A stretch of 64,000 bases of DNA from contig NZ_KB905378.1 of NCBI RefSeq assembly GCF_000379085.1, forward strand, positions 2,175,699 to 2,239,698, given 5' to 3'. This document shows positions 8,021-17,410 of the stretch, piece by piece. The translations under genes and the position numbers were made by a program. The DNA comes from Halomicrobium katesii DSM 19301 (lineage in GTDB: Archaea; Halobacteriota; Halobacteria; Halobacteriales; Haloarculaceae). How positions within the stretch are numbered: position 1 is the first letter of the stretch; the number at the start of each line of letters is the position of its first letter. A model generated the notes under the pieces. It made no database searches. It saw only the letters and a program-made list of their open reading frames with translations, and was not told where the DNA came from.

Positions 8021-8178
8021 CTCTTGCGCCAGTATCAAAGCAGAAAATTAGGCCCCGCTTGAGACGGTGTTGTCGGGCTTCAGCGGCGGGTTGGCGACAG
8101 AATCAACGAAGATAATGAACGGCAGCGTTCGTCTGTCGGCGGTTCCGTTTCGAGAGGGGGCAGGGCCGAGAGTCGCGG

Positions 8179-9945
8179 TCAGAACAGCAGGATCAGCCCG
8201 ACGGTGACGAACAGCGCGAGCACGAGGACGCTGAGTCCGATACCGGCCCGCAGGGTCACGGGACCGTCGTCCTGGCTGTTGGCTCCGAACCGTTCGGCCA
8301 CCCGTTCGGGGTGGGTCGCGACAGCGGTCGCAGTGGTCGCCGTCCGGACGGCGGCGCGGTCGACCGCGCCGTACAGTCGGATCGTCCCGAGGACGACGCC
8401 GCGCGCGCCGTAGAACACCGCCGGGTTGTAGATGCGGTCCAGGTCCGGCACGCGCCCGAGCTTCGAGAGGGGCTTTTTCGTGGCGTAGAACCCGACGAGG
8501 CCAAGCACCGCGAGGACGACGCCCTCGACGACGTGGGGGATCGTGTAGGTCGTGTACGGGTGTTCGAGGGTCGCTGCGGTCACGTCGACGGGGAGAATCG
8601 AGAACAGCGCCGTGTCGTAGAGCCCGTAGACCACACAGAGGACGGCGACGACGACCATCGCGACGCTCTGGCCGCGGTTGGCGTCTCTCACCTCGCCGTC
8701 GTGCTCGCCGTGGAAGAAGGCGTAGTAGCCGAATTTGATGAACGACATGAACGTGCCCACGCCGCCGACCAAGAGGAGCAACTCCAGGCCGGTGTACCCG
8801 CCGACGTGGACCAGCGCCTCCTTCTTGAAGTCGTAGTGACTCGCCGAGATGACGATACCCTTGCTGACGAAGCCGTTGAAGCCGGGGAACCCGGCGATCG
8901 ACAGGGCCGCGACGCTGAACGCGCCGGCCGTGATCGGCATCTCGCGGGCCAGACCGCCCAGCTTCTTCAGGCTCTCCTCGCCGGTCCGGTAGATGACGAC
9001 CCCGGCAGTCATGAACAGCAGGGCCTTGTAGAGGATGTGGTTGAACACGTGGGCGAAGGCACCGCCGACGCCGAGCACCGATCCGATGCCGACACCGGCG
9101 ACCATGTAGCCCACCTGTGACTGGATGTGATACGAGAGCAGCCGGCGCATGTCGTTTTGCAGCAGGGCGTAGCAGACGCCGAAGACGGCCATCGCACCGC
9201 CCATGTAGGCGATCAGGAGGTGGCCGTCGGGGAACGCGCGATACATTCCGTAGACGCCGGTCTTGGTCGTGAACACGCAGAGGAACACGCTCGCGGCGAT
9301 GTGGGGGCGCGGGTAGGTGTCCGGCAGCCAGGTGTGCAGGCCCACGAAGCCGACGTTGACGCCGATCCCCAGCGCGGCCAGGATCGCGGCCGGCCCGGCA
9401 GCGATTCCCTCGCCGGTAAAGAGGAAGGTCCCCGCCACGCTGTAGTGCCAGAGGATCGCCCCCATCAGGAGGCTGCCACCGAGGCCGTGGAGCAGGGCGT
9501 AGCGAAAGCCAGCCCGGACGGCCTTGCCGCCGTAGTGCCAGACCAGCAGCGTGCTGGTGACGGCCATCAGCTCCCAGAAGAAGATGAGGGTGAGCCAGTC
9601 ACCGGCGAACACCGCGCCGACGCTGGTCGCGACGTAGGAGAGTGCGAAGGCCGTCTGGACTCGCTCGGCGTCGCTGGCCAGCGAATACAGCACCGCCACG
9701 GCACCGATGATCCCGAAGATCAGGCCCATCAGCCGCGAGAACTCGTCGACGTTCAGCAAGACGGCGTCGAATCCGAGGAAGGTCACGTCGTGGTAGACGC
9801 CGGCCGAGATCGACAGCGACCACGGGACCAGCGCGCCCGTCGCGAGGATCCCCAGTCCGTGGCCGACGCGCCGCGGGAGCACGGCCACCAGCAGCGCGAC
9901 CGCCAGCAGGACGAACACCGGCGGGACGGTCGCGAGACCGGTCAT
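8179..9945 (-). CDS. Mrp/complex I-like antiporter subunit (MnhD/NuoM family, third copy)
   Basis: 588 residues with ~14 membrane helices. The proton_antipo_M core is clear: FFWELMAVTS has the conserved glutamate of helix 5, GFVGLHTWLPDTYPRP is the helix 7-8 region, and LLSYHIQSQVGYMVAG and NHILYKALLFMTAG follow. Subunits of this type form the cation/proton channels of Mrp antiporters and respiratory complex I. The usual LPDAH...TPVS motif is altered here (DTYPRPHIAASVF), so it may be the most specialised of the three D-type subunits. ATG 9945 overlaps the upstream stop by one base. It is the last gene of the operon and has a longer C-terminal tail with an extra helix. Confidence 0.85.
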   Translation of the reverse strand: MTGLATVPPVFVLLAVALLVAVLPRRVGHGLGILATGALVPWSLSISAGVYHDVTFLGFDAVLLNVDEFSRLMGLIFGIIGAVAVLYSLASDAERVQTAFALSYVATSVGAVFAGDWLTLIFFWELMAVTSTLLVWHYGGKAVRAGFRYALLHGLGGSLLMGAILWHYSVAGTFLFTGEGIAAGPAAILAALGIGVNVGFVGLHTWLPDTYPRPHIAASVFLCVFTTKTGVYGMYRAFPDGHLLIAYMGGAMAVFGVCYALLQNDMRRLLSYHIQSQVGYMVAGVGIGSVLGVGGAFAHVFNHILYKALLFMTAGVVIYRTGEESLKKLGGLAREMPITAGAFSVAALSIAGFPGFNGFVSKGIVISASHYDFKKEALVHVGGYTGLELLLLVGGVGTFMSFIKFGYYAFFHGEHDGEVRDANRGQSVAMVVVAVLCVVYGLYDTALFSILPVDVTAATLEHPYTTYTIPHVVEGVVLAVLGLVGFYATKKPLSKLGRVPDLDRIYNPAVFYGARGVVLGTIRLYGAVDRAAVRTATTATAVATHPERVAERFGANSQDDGPVTLRAGIGLSVLVLALFVTVGLILLF

Positions 9946-11645
9946 CAGACCATCACCCCCAGATTGTCGACGACGGTTGTGACGATCTCCAGGAAGACCG
10001 CCGTGTTGGGGACGATTCCCAGGACGACTGCCCCGGTCGCCGCCGCCAGGATCGGGCCGAGCATGAACCACGTGCTCTCACCGCCCCGCCAGCCGGCGGC
10101 GGTCCAGCCACCCTCGGGCGGCCCGCCGTGGTGGTCGTGGTCCTCGTTGTACTTGCCGAGATGGTCCGTTTCGTAGGGCTCTGGCTCGTCGTCGGTGTGA
10201 TCGTGGTCGCCGGTCTCGGCCCCGTCTGCCGCTCCGACCGGTTCGCCCCCGTCGGTCTCGACCGCGGTCCGGCCGCCGAAGATCCCTCGAACGAGGGGCT
10301 TCTCGTCGTGGTCGTCGGGCGACTCGAAGTACGCCTGGTAGACGACCGGCCAGAAGTAGCCGATGTTGAGCACGCCCGAGAGCAACAGGGCTCCGGCGAA
10401 GAACCACCCGCCGCCCTCGATCGCGCCGATCACGATGTACCACTTGCTGACGAAGCCGGCCAGCAGGGGAATGCCGGCCATCCCCGCGCTCGCGACGGCG
10501 AACGCGGCCATCGTCAGCGGCATCCGCCGACCGATCCCGGCCATGTCCGAGATGTCGTCCGTGTGCGTCTCGACGTGGATCGCCCCCGCACAGAAAAACA
10601 GCGTGAGCTTCATGAACGCGTGGGCGGGGATGTGCAAGAGTCCGCCGATCAGCGCGCTCTCCTTGAGCAAGGCGAGCCCGAGGACGATGTAGGAGAGCTG
10701 GCTGATCGTCGAGTACGCGAGCCGGCGCTTCAGGTTGTCGCGGCCCAGCGCGATGATACTCGCGATCAACAGCGTCGCCGTCGCGACGACGGCCAGCGAG
10801 AGCCCGACGCCGAGACTCTCGACGGTCTCGGGGCCGAACACGTCGAGGATCACCCGAGCGAGCCCGAAGACGCCGCTCTTGACGACCGCGACGGCGTGGA
10901 GCAGTCCCGACACCGGCGTCGGCGCGACCATCGCGTCGGGCAGCCAGGAGTGCATCGGCATCAACGCGGCCTTGACGCCGAAGCCGGTCACCAGCAGCGC
11001 GAAGATGGCGCGAGCGATCGCCGGGTCGGTCGTCGCCAGCTCGGCGATCCCGCCGGGCGTGAACGCGGTCGTCCCGGTCGCCCAGAACAGCAGCACCGTC
11101 CCGGCGAGCACCGCGATGCCGCCCCCGAAGGTGTACGTGAGGTACTTGCGACCGGCCGCGCGGGCCTCGTCGGTCTCGTCGTGGGTGACCAGCGGGTACG
11201 TCGCCACCGTCAGCAGCTCGTAGAAGACGAACAGCGTCAGGAGGTTCGCGGCGAAGGCCACGCCCACGGCGGCAGCGAGGCTGGCGGCGAAAGAGGCGAA
11301 GTACCGGGTCTGTGCGTGCTCGTCGAGGCCGCGCATGTAGCCGATGCTGTAGAAGCTCGTCACGATCCACAGCAGACTCGCCAGCAGGCCAAAGAGCAGG
11401 CCGAGCGCGTCGACCTCCAGTGCCAGCTCGATGCCGCTGGCGAGGGTAAACAGTGCGTACTCGTAGGTCTCGCCGCCCCAGACGACGCTCGGGACGAGAC
11501 TCGCGATCAGGCCGAACTTCGTCAGCGCGGCCGCGATCGTCACGCTCTCCCGGAGGGTCCGTCTGCTACTCGTGGCGAAGATCAGCGGAATCGCCAGCAA
11601 CGACGCCAGAATGGCGAGCACCGGTCGCAGTGAAGGATCGATCAT
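9945..11645 (-). CDS. mnhD: Mrp-type Na+/H+ antiporter subunit D with acidic/His-rich loop
   Basis: 566 residues, MnhD/NuoN-like: FVFYELLTVATYPLV (helix 5 glutamate), MPMHSWLPDAMVAPTPVS, LLHAVAVVKSGVFGLAR (channel lysine) and AYSTISQLSYIVLG. Between the last helices (residues ~430-510) it has a long hydrophilic insertion very rich in Asp, Glu and His (for example DHDHTDDEPEPYETDHLG). That insertion is not part of the family core and could bind cations. One-base overlap with the downstream D gene and four-base overlap with the upstream one. Confidence 0.88.
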   Translation of the reverse strand: MIDPSLRPVLAILASLLAIPLIFATSSRRTLRESVTIAAALTKFGLIASLVPSVVWGGETYEYALFTLASGIELALEVDALGLLFGLLASLLWIVTSFYSIGYMRGLDEHAQTRYFASFAASLAAAVGVAFAANLLTLFVFYELLTVATYPLVTHDETDEARAAGRKYLTYTFGGGIAVLAGTVLLFWATGTTAFTPGGIAELATTDPAIARAIFALLVTGFGVKAALMPMHSWLPDAMVAPTPVSGLLHAVAVVKSGVFGLARVILDVFGPETVESLGVGLSLAVVATATLLIASIIALGRDNLKRRLAYSTISQLSYIVLGLALLKESALIGGLLHIPAHAFMKLTLFFCAGAIHVETHTDDISDMAGIGRRMPLTMAAFAVASAGMAGIPLLAGFVSKWYIVIGAIEGGGWFFAGALLLSGVLNIGYFWPVVYQAYFESPDDHDEKPLVRGIFGGRTAVETDGGEPVGAADGAETGDHDHTDDEPEPYETDHLGKYNEDHDHHGGPPEGGWTAAGWRGGESTWFMLGPILAAATGAVVLGIVPNTAVFLEIVTTVVDNLGVMV

Positions 11646-13138
11646 GGGTGTGGGAAAGTACTGACAGTCTGTTCGACGATCTGTTCGACCAGGGGTGCGG
11701 TCCCGCCGAGAACGACCGCGAGCAGGGCCGCGGCGACGACGACGGCCACCATTCCCGTCGACACCGCCTCGCGTCCGTTACCGCCGTCCGGCACCGGCGT
11801 CGCGTCCGTGGTACTGGCCGAGGGCGGCGCGGTGAAGTACATCCGCTCGAACAGCCGCGCGAAGTACGCGAGCGTCAGCAGCGTACTCGCGAGCAAGACG
11901 ACGACGAGCGACCACGTGCCCGCCTCGACCGCGCCGACGACGATGTACCACTTGCCGACGAAGCCGACCGCGGGCGGGACGCCGACCATCGCGAACAGGA
12001 GCACGGCGATGCCGGCCGCCGTGACGGGTGCGCGCTCGCCGAGTCCCGCATACTCCGCGAGCCGTCGTGCGCCGGTCCGTCGCTCGACGATCCCGGTCGC
12101 CGCAAAGAGCCCGCCTTTCATGACGGCGTGGCCCACGAGGTGGACGAGCGCGCCGACGATGGCCGCCTGCGTACCGACGGCGAACCCGGCGATCACCAGC
12201 CCGAACTGCGACACCGAGGAGTACGCCAGCATCCGCTGTACGTCCGACTGTGCGACGGCCAGCAGGCTTCCGGCGACGATGCTGACCGCGGCGACGGTCA
12301 ACAGCGCCGTCTGTGCGATCGGCACGGCGTCGAAGAAGCCGACGGTAAAGACCGAGAACAGCAGGCGTGCCAGCGCGTAGGCCGCGACCGTCGAGACTAG
12401 CGCCGCGACGAGCGTGCTCACGGTGTCGTGGGCGTCGGCGTAGGCGTCCGGCTGCCACGTGTGCAGCGGGTAGAGCGCAACCTTGACCGCGAGGCCGCCG
12501 ATCATCAGCCCGAACGCCGTCAGCACGAGCGTAGAGTCGTAGCCCGCCTCGGCGAGCGTGCCCGCCAGATCGGCCATGTTGAGCGTTCCCGTCGCCGCGA
12601 GCAGATAGCCCGCACCGAGCAGGTACAGCGACGCGCCGATCGTCCCGACGATGAGGTACTTCAGCGCGGCCACGGCGGCGCTGGCAGACCGGCCGCTCGC
12701 GACGAGGCCGTAGGCGGCCAGCCCCGTGATCTCCAGGAAGACGTAGAGGTTGAACACGTCGCCGGTGGCGGTCATCCCGGAGAGGCCGGCGACCAGCAGC
12801 AGGTACTGGGCGTAGAAGCTGTCCGCGTGAGGGCCCGCCCGACGAGCGTACGCGAGCACGCCCAGGGAGACGGCGGCGATCAGGACGAGCACGACCGCCG
12901 AGAGCCCGTCGACGACCAGTTCGATCCCGTAGGGGGCGACAAATCCGCCCGGGACGTACGACACCGCGCCGCCGTCGACCACCGTCGTCGCCAGTGCGAC
13001 GGCGAGGACGGTCTGGCCCAACAGCGTCACCGCGGCGATCGGCCAGCCGAGACGGTCGGCGAACAGTCCGAACAGTAGCGGGAGCGCGCCGCCGACGATC
13101 GGCAGCGCGATCACAAGGACAGGAGCGTGTTCAATCAT
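11642..13138 (-). CDS. mnhD: Mrp-type Na+/H+ antiporter subunit D
   Basis: 498 residues with the canonical MnhD core: YVFLEITGLAAYGLV, VKVALYPLHTWQPDAYADA, LAYSSVSQFGLVIAG, VGHAVMKGGLFAATG and GVPPAVGFVGKWYI. Length and motifs are those of ordinary MrpD proteins, so of the three D-type subunits this is the best candidate for true MrpD. Overlaps mnhC by 8 bases. Confidence 0.9.
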   Translation of the reverse strand: MIEHAPVLVIALPIVGGALPLLFGLFADRLGWPIAAVTLLGQTVLAVALATTVVDGGAVSYVPGGFVAPYGIELVVDGLSAVVLVLIAAVSLGVLAYARRAGPHADSFYAQYLLLVAGLSGMTATGDVFNLYVFLEITGLAAYGLVASGRSASAAVAALKYLIVGTIGASLYLLGAGYLLAATGTLNMADLAGTLAEAGYDSTLVLTAFGLMIGGLAVKVALYPLHTWQPDAYADAHDTVSTLVAALVSTVAAYALARLLFSVFTVGFFDAVPIAQTALLTVAAVSIVAGSLLAVAQSDVQRMLAYSSVSQFGLVIAGFAVGTQAAIVGALVHLVGHAVMKGGLFAATGIVERRTGARRLAEYAGLGERAPVTAAGIAVLLFAMVGVPPAVGFVGKWYIVVGAVEAGTWSLVVVLLASTLLTLAYFARLFERMYFTAPPSASTTDATPVPDGGNGREAVSTGMVAVVVAAALLAVVLGGTAPLVEQIVEQTVSTFPHP

Positions 13139-13487
13139 GGTCGAGTTCTCGCAGCACCTCCTCGTCGAGCGTCCCGTACTCCGCGTAGATGCGGACGATC
13201 AGCGCGAGCGCGACGGCCGTCAGGCTCACGCCGACGACGATCGCGGTCAGGATCAGCACGTGCGGGAGCGGACTGACGTACGGGCCGCCCCCCTCGTGGA
13301 CGACGGCCGGACCGGCACCGCTTCGGTAGGCCGCCGTCACGAAAAACAGGAAGATCCCCGTCTGGAAGACGTTCATCCCGATGACTTTCTTCACGAGGTT
13401 GCTCGACTCGACGAGCATGTAGACGCCGATCCCGAGCAACGCGACGACCGCGTAGTAGTTGTAGTGTGTCAGGAACGTGTCGATCAC
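13131..13487 (-). CDS. mnhC: Mrp-type Na+/H+ antiporter subunit C (NuoK-like)
   Basis: 118 residues, three membrane helices, with LLGIGVYMLVESSNLVKKVIGMNVFQTGIFLFF typical of MnhC/NuoK (two halves listed as one region, residues ~17-50) and PLPHVLILTAIVVG in helix 3. Overlaps mnhB by four bases and mnhD by eight. Confidence 0.93.
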   Translation of the reverse strand: MIDTFLTHYNYYAVVALLGIGVYMLVESSNLVKKVIGMNVFQTGIFLFFVTAAYRSGAGPAVVHEGGGPYVSPLPHVLILTAIVVGVSLTAVALALIVRIYAEYGTLDEEVLRELDHD

Positions 13488-13948
13488 GACTCGTCACCTC
13501 CGTCGATCGCGTGGCCGAAGCCGGCCGCGATCACGAAAAACAGACCGATGATGACGCTGGCGACGATCCCGCCGATCCCCAGCTCGACGAGCTCGATGCC
13601 GTACTTGCTGGCCTTCTCGATGGGGTACCGGTGGTATTCGAGGAACGTGCCACCGAGCAGGATCGATCCGAGCCCGATCCCGGCGAACGTGAGCACGCCA
13701 AGCGAGGCGATCGCCACGACGAGCCGACTGTCGAGCCAGTCTCGCGTGGCCTCGATCCCGTAGGCGAACGCCAGCATCATCACGACCGAGCCCGCGATGA
13801 CGCCGCCCTGGAACCCGCCGCCGGGCGAGTCGGCCCCGTGGAACATGATGAAGAGGCCGAAGGTGAGGATGAAGGGGGTGACGACCCGCACCGTGGTCAT
13901 GATGACCGTACTCTCGACGTACAGACCGGGCTGTTCGGCGTCGCTCAT
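13484..13948 (-). CDS. mnhB: Mrp-type Na+/H+ antiporter subunit B
   Basis: 154 residues, four helices. Contains the MnhB signature FHGADSPGGGFQGGVIAGS within the first half (residues ~40-60). It forms part of the membrane arm between the C and MbhD-like subunits. Four-base overlaps on both sides. Confidence 0.93.
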   Translation of the reverse strand: MSDAEQPGLYVESTVIMTTVRVVTPFILTFGLFIMFHGADSPGGGFQGGVIAGSVVMMLAFAYGIEATRDWLDSRLVVAIASLGVLTFAGIGLGSILLGGTFLEYHRYPIEKASKYGIELVELGIGGIVASVIIGLFFVIAAGFGHAIDGGDES

Positions 13949-14481
13949 GCGAAGTCCTCCCGTCGGAGCACCGACAGTGTCGCCACGCCCGCGACGAAGA
14001 CCACGACGGCCTCGCCGAGCGTGTCCAGTCCGCGATAGCCCGCGAGCACCGCGGTCACGGCATTGTGGACCTCCGTCTGGTCGTAGGCGTTGTCGAGGTA
14101 GTACTGGCTCACCTCGCCGTCGACGACCGGATTGTCCGGGCCACCGATGGCCGGGAGCGCCGGGATCGTCGAGGCCATGACGGCGACGAACACGAGGACG
14201 ACGATCCCCGTCCGGAGGCTGATCGACTCGAAGCGCCGATCCTCGCTGGGTCGCGAGGTGTTGGCCAGCGCCAGCAACAGCAGGATCGTCATGACGCCGG
14301 CTCCGACCGCGGCCTCGGTCAGGCCGACGTCGGGTGCCTGCAGGACGATCCAGATGATCGAGACCCCGAGGCTGTAGGCCGCGAAAGCGATCACCGAGGC
14401 CAGCACGTCACGCAGCACCGCCGCCCCGAGCGCACAGCCCAGGACGAACACGAGCAAGGCGAGTTCAACTGTCGTCGGCAC
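13945..14481 (-). CDS. DUF4040 protein (MbhD / MrpA C-terminal-like subunit)
   Basis: 178 residues, five helices. The APDVGLTEAAVGAGVMT motif (residues ~49-65) marks DUF4040, the domain that forms the C-terminal half of bacterial MrpA and the free-standing MbhD subunit of archaeal hydrogenase/antiporter modules. The C-terminal half (VTAVLAGYRGLDTLGEA) matches the MbhE-like part. So the bacterial MrpA polypeptide is here represented by separate genes. Confidence 0.88.
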   Translation of the reverse strand: MPTTVELALLVFVLGCALGAAVLRDVLASVIAFAAYSLGVSIIWIVLQAPDVGLTEAAVGAGVMTILLLLALANTSRPSEDRRFESISLRTGIVVLVFVAVMASTIPALPAIGGPDNPVVDGEVSQYYLDNAYDQTEVHNAVTAVLAGYRGLDTLGEAVVVFVAGVATLSVLRREDFA

Positions 14482-14800
14482 TGTCAGTCACCTCCGTGTC
14501 GTCGGTCGTCCACGGTTCGATGCCCTGGTCGTCGGCAGCGCGGGCGATGGCGTGGGCCGCCGTCGGGTTCGTCAGGAAGATGAACACCAGCAACAGGACG
14601 GCCTTGATCGTCGCCAGCTCCGACTGGATCGCGATCGCAGCGCCGGCCAGCGACAGCACGGCGGCCAGCGTGTCGCTCTTGGAGGCCGCGTGGGTGCGGG
14701 TGTACACGTCGGGCAGTCGCACCAGTCCGACGGCCGCGACGAGCCCGAAGAAGGCACCGACGACCGCGAGCCCGACGGCGAGCCAGCCCATCGGATCCAT
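14465..14800 (-). CDS. mnhG: Mrp-type Na+/H+ antiporter subunit G
   Basis: 111 residues from ATG 14800. It contains GLVRLPDVYTRTHAASKSDT, the PhaG/MnhG signature, and three helices. Overlaps the DUF4040 gene by 17 bases. A GTG three bases earlier (14803) is an equally possible start, and either overlaps the stop of mnhF. Confidence 0.92.
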   Translation of the reverse strand: MDPMGWLAVGLAVVGAFFGLVAAVGLVRLPDVYTRTHAASKSDTLAAVLSLAGAAIAIQSELATIKAVLLLVFIFLTNPTAAHAIARAADDQGIEPWTTDDTEVTDSADDS

Positions 14801-15075
14801 CACAGCACACCCCCTTGCTCGACGTTGAACTTCGAGAACGCGATGCTCAGCAGGAAGTTCAACAGCGCGTAGACCAGCGCCACGTCGAGGAACAGCTGGT
14901 CGTCGAACGCACCTGCGAGCAACGCGATGGCGATGACGGTATTGGTCCCGACGACGTTGACGGCGGTCACCCGGTCGTGGGGCGTCGGCCCCCGATACAC
15001 GCGGTAGAGGGCGACGATGGCGAAGCAGACGAACAGCGCCGCGACGCCCTGCAGGGCCGTGGCCAGTTCAATCAT
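14800..15075 (-). CDS. mnhF: Mrp-type Na+/H+ antiporter subunit F
   Basis: 91 residues, three helices, with YRVYRGPTPHDRVTAVNVVG (residues ~24-43), the MnhF motif. One-base or four-base overlap with mnhG and eight-base overlap with mnhE. Confidence 0.92.
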   Translation of the reverse strand: MIELATALQGVAALFVCFAIVALYRVYRGPTPHDRVTAVNVVGTNTVIAIALLAGAFDDQLFLDVALVYALLNFLLSIAFSKFNVEQGGVL

Positions 15076-16102
15076 CGATTACCTCCCCGTCGTCTCGCTC
15101 GGCAGGGCTCGCGATCCGAGCGGCGGCACGGCCGTAGAAGACGAACCGAACGGCCCGTTCGAGCACGCCGTCGAAGAGATCGTCCCGCGCCGACTGGGTC
15201 AGCGAGTGGATCGTGAACGATCGCTTTGCCACGTCGACGGTCAGCGTCCCCGGCGTGAGCGTGATGCTGTTTGCCAGCGTCGTCACCGGCGTATCCCCCC
15301 AGACGGCCGCCCGGAGGCGCACCATCTTGGGGTCGATCGGCAGCGAGGGGTGTAACACCACGTACGCGACTTCGACGTTGGCCTTTGCGATCTCCCACAG
15401 CAGGAAGGGAGCGTACAGCGCGACCCGCAGAGTCTGCCGTGCGAGCCGTCCGAAGGCGGGCTGCTCGCTGAAGGCGACGGGAGCAAGTAGGACCGCGACG
15501 ATGCCGGCCGTTACGGCTCCGGTCAGTACGTCGAACAGGGACAGCGATCCCAGAAGGAGGTAAAACAGCAGCGACGCGCCGAAGACGACGGCGGCCTTCC
15601 GCAGGGTCTCGGCACGCGCGAGTACGGTCCGGCGGGTCTGTCGCTCGACCGGTGCCTCTTCGATCTCGATCTCGCTGCGCGCGAGGTCGGCCTGCAGCGG
15701 ACGCAACATCGGCGCGGAGCCGCCGGGATCGTACTCCGGATCGAGGACGATCCGGTCGACCCCGTGCGCTGTCGCGTACTCGATGAGCGTCTCGGCGTAC
15801 TCACCGGGCGAGAAGAGGTACCTGTCGAGGCCGACGATGTCGGTCTCGACGGCGATCCCGTCAGCCTCGCTGCGGTCTTCTTGGGCCCAGGCCTCGACTC
15901 GTTCGAGCAGTTCCCTGTCGGCGGCCAGTTCGTCGGGGCCGTCGGGATCGATAGCTCTGCCACTGGCGACGACGACGAAGTGAACGGTCGCTTCCCCGGT
16001 TTCGGCCGCGTCACCGGCCGTCTCGATCGCGTACGAGACGGTGTCGCGTAACGTCACCGAGTTGGCGACCGGAACGAGGAACGTTCGTGTGTTTGATGTC
16101 AC
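15068..16102 (-). CDS. mnhE: MnhE subunit with N-terminal UspA-like domain
   Basis: 344 residues from GTG 16102. Residues ~1-150 look like a universal-stress/nucleotide-binding fold (FLVPVANSVTLRDTV at the start, EYATAHGVDRIVLDPEYD near the end). Residues ~170-330 are a standard MnhE membrane domain (FLLWEIAKANVEVAYVVLHP, then NSITLTPGTLTVDV). Bacterial MnhE is only ~160 residues, so this is a fusion, and the extra domain may sense nucleotides or stress. It is the first gene of the nine-gene operon. A GTG at 16219 would add 39 residues of poor composition and was not chosen. Confidence 0.85.
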   Translation of the reverse strand: MTSNTRTFLVPVANSVTLRDTVSYAIETAGDAAETGEATVHFVVVASGRAIDPDGPDELAADRELLERVEAWAQEDRSEADGIAVETDIVGLDRYLFSPGEYAETLIEYATAHGVDRIVLDPEYDPGGSAPMLRPLQADLARSEIEIEEAPVERQTRRTVLARAETLRKAAVVFGASLLFYLLLGSLSLFDVLTGAVTAGIVAVLLAPVAFSEQPAFGRLARQTLRVALYAPFLLWEIAKANVEVAYVVLHPSLPIDPKMVRLRAAVWGDTPVTTLANSITLTPGTLTVDVAKRSFTIHSLTQSARDDLFDGVLERAVRFVFYGRAAARIASPAERDDGEVIDD

Positions 16103-16235
16103 AGTTGTCCAGTCCGAATACGGATCGTTGACGCGTGTTTCGACTCGTTCTGGAGGTGCTTCGGCCCACGCATAACTATTTCGGGATCCAGTTTCGTCTG
16201 TCAGTTCGGTGGGACGCACACGCTGTGTGTGGTGC

Positions 16236-17387
16236 TCACAGATGTGCCGTCAGCTCCGCGACGACCCGCTGGCCGAGGCCCTGCTTGTCGCCCTCGTAGG
16301 TCGCCACGTCGTCGCCGACCAGCAGCGCCCGCGTGCGCTCAGCACCCATCACGTCGGCGTCGTTGGCGACGACGAACGCCATGTCGACGCGGTCGCGAAT
16401 CTCCCGGGCCCGTTCGACGAGCGTCTCGTCGTCCACGTCGGTCTCGGCTTTGAAGCCGACGATCGGCAGGTCCGGCCGCTCGGATCGAACGGCGTCGACC
16501 AGCTTCGGCGTCGGCGACAGCGCCAGGGTCAGCGAGGGCTCGCCGGACTGGATCTTGCGGTCGCGTTGCTCGACGGTGTAGTCCGAGATCGCCGCCGCCG
16601 AGAGGAGCGCGTCGGCGTCCGCACAGGCCTCCGTGGTCGCCGCCGTCATCTCGGCGGCGCTCTCGACGCGACGGACCTCCGCGACGGGCACGTCCGGACC
16701 GTCGTGGACCAGCGTCACGTCGGCTCCGGCGACGTAGCAAGCGCGAGCCAGCGCCCGACCGGTGCGCCCCGACGCCCGGTTCGACAGCGTCCTGAGCGGG
16801 TCGATCGACTCCGTCGTCGCGCCGCTCGTGACGACGACGTGCTCGCCAGCGAGGGGCTGGTCGCCGGCTGCACGCGCCGTCGCGGCGACGATTGCGCCCT
16901 CGCTGGCGATCTTCGCTTTCCCCTCTTCGAGGCGGGGAGCCACGAAGTCGACGCCCCACGACTCGACGCGGTCGATCGCGTCGAGCACGCCGGGGTGGTC
17001 GTACATCGGCTCGTGCATGGCCGGTGCGACGACGACCGGGAGAGCCGCGCCCAGCGCCGTCGTCGCACACGTCGTCACCGGCGAGTCGTCGATCGCACCC
17101 GCGATCTTGCCGACCGTGTTGGCGGTCGCTGGCGCGATCAGCAACACGTCGCCCCACCCGTCGACGCCACACAGTTCGACGTGTTCGACCGCCCCCGTCA
17201 GCTCCGTCACCACCTCGCCGTCCGTCGCGAACTCGACGGCCCACGGGTGGACGATGCCCGACGCGCTGTCGGTGACGACGGCCCGGACGGTCGCGCCCTG
17301 TCGGCGAAGCTCGTGGGCGAGTTCGACGGTCTTGACCGCCGCGATCGAGCCGGTCACCCCCAGGACGACGTTCACTCCCGAAAGCAT
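16236..17387 (-). CDS. coaBC: Bifunctional phosphopantothenoylcysteine decarboxylase / phosphopantothenate-cysteine ligase
   Basis: 383 residues. The N-terminal half is an HFCD flavoprotein (NVVLGVTGSIAAVKTVELA, EHVELCGVDGWGDVLLIAPA, VVAPAMHEPMYDHP), the CoaC decarboxylase. The C-terminal half (VVVTSGATTESIDPLRTLSN, SAAAISDYTVEQ, IVGFKAET) is the CoaB ligase. Together they turn phosphopantothenate into phosphopantetheine for coenzyme A. ATG 17387 is ~25 bases from a TATA box shared with the divergent SRPBCC gene. Confidence 0.93.
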   Translation of the reverse strand: MLSGVNVVLGVTGSIAAVKTVELAHELRRQGATVRAVVTDSASGIVHPWAVEFATDGEVVTELTGAVEHVELCGVDGWGDVLLIAPATANTVGKIAGAIDDSPVTTCATTALGAALPVVVAPAMHEPMYDHPGVLDAIDRVESWGVDFVAPRLEEGKAKIASEGAIVAATARAAGDQPLAGEHVVVTSGATTESIDPLRTLSNRASGRTGRALARACYVAGADVTLVHDGPDVPVAEVRRVESAAEMTAATTEACADADALLSAAAISDYTVEQRDRKIQSGEPSLTLALSPTPKLVDAVRSERPDLPIVGFKAETDVDDETLVERAREIRDRVDMAFVVANDADVMGAERTRALLVGDDVATYEGDKQGLGQRVVAELTAHL

Positions 17388-17410
17388 TGCCGGTAGTTAC
17401 ACGCGGGGTG

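Noticed and set aside
9127-11633. Long plus-strand frames (350-500 codons) across the antiporter genes
   Set aside because: They are antisense to well-recognised membrane subunits and rich in Arg/Asp/Gln with no motif, as expected for shadow frames.
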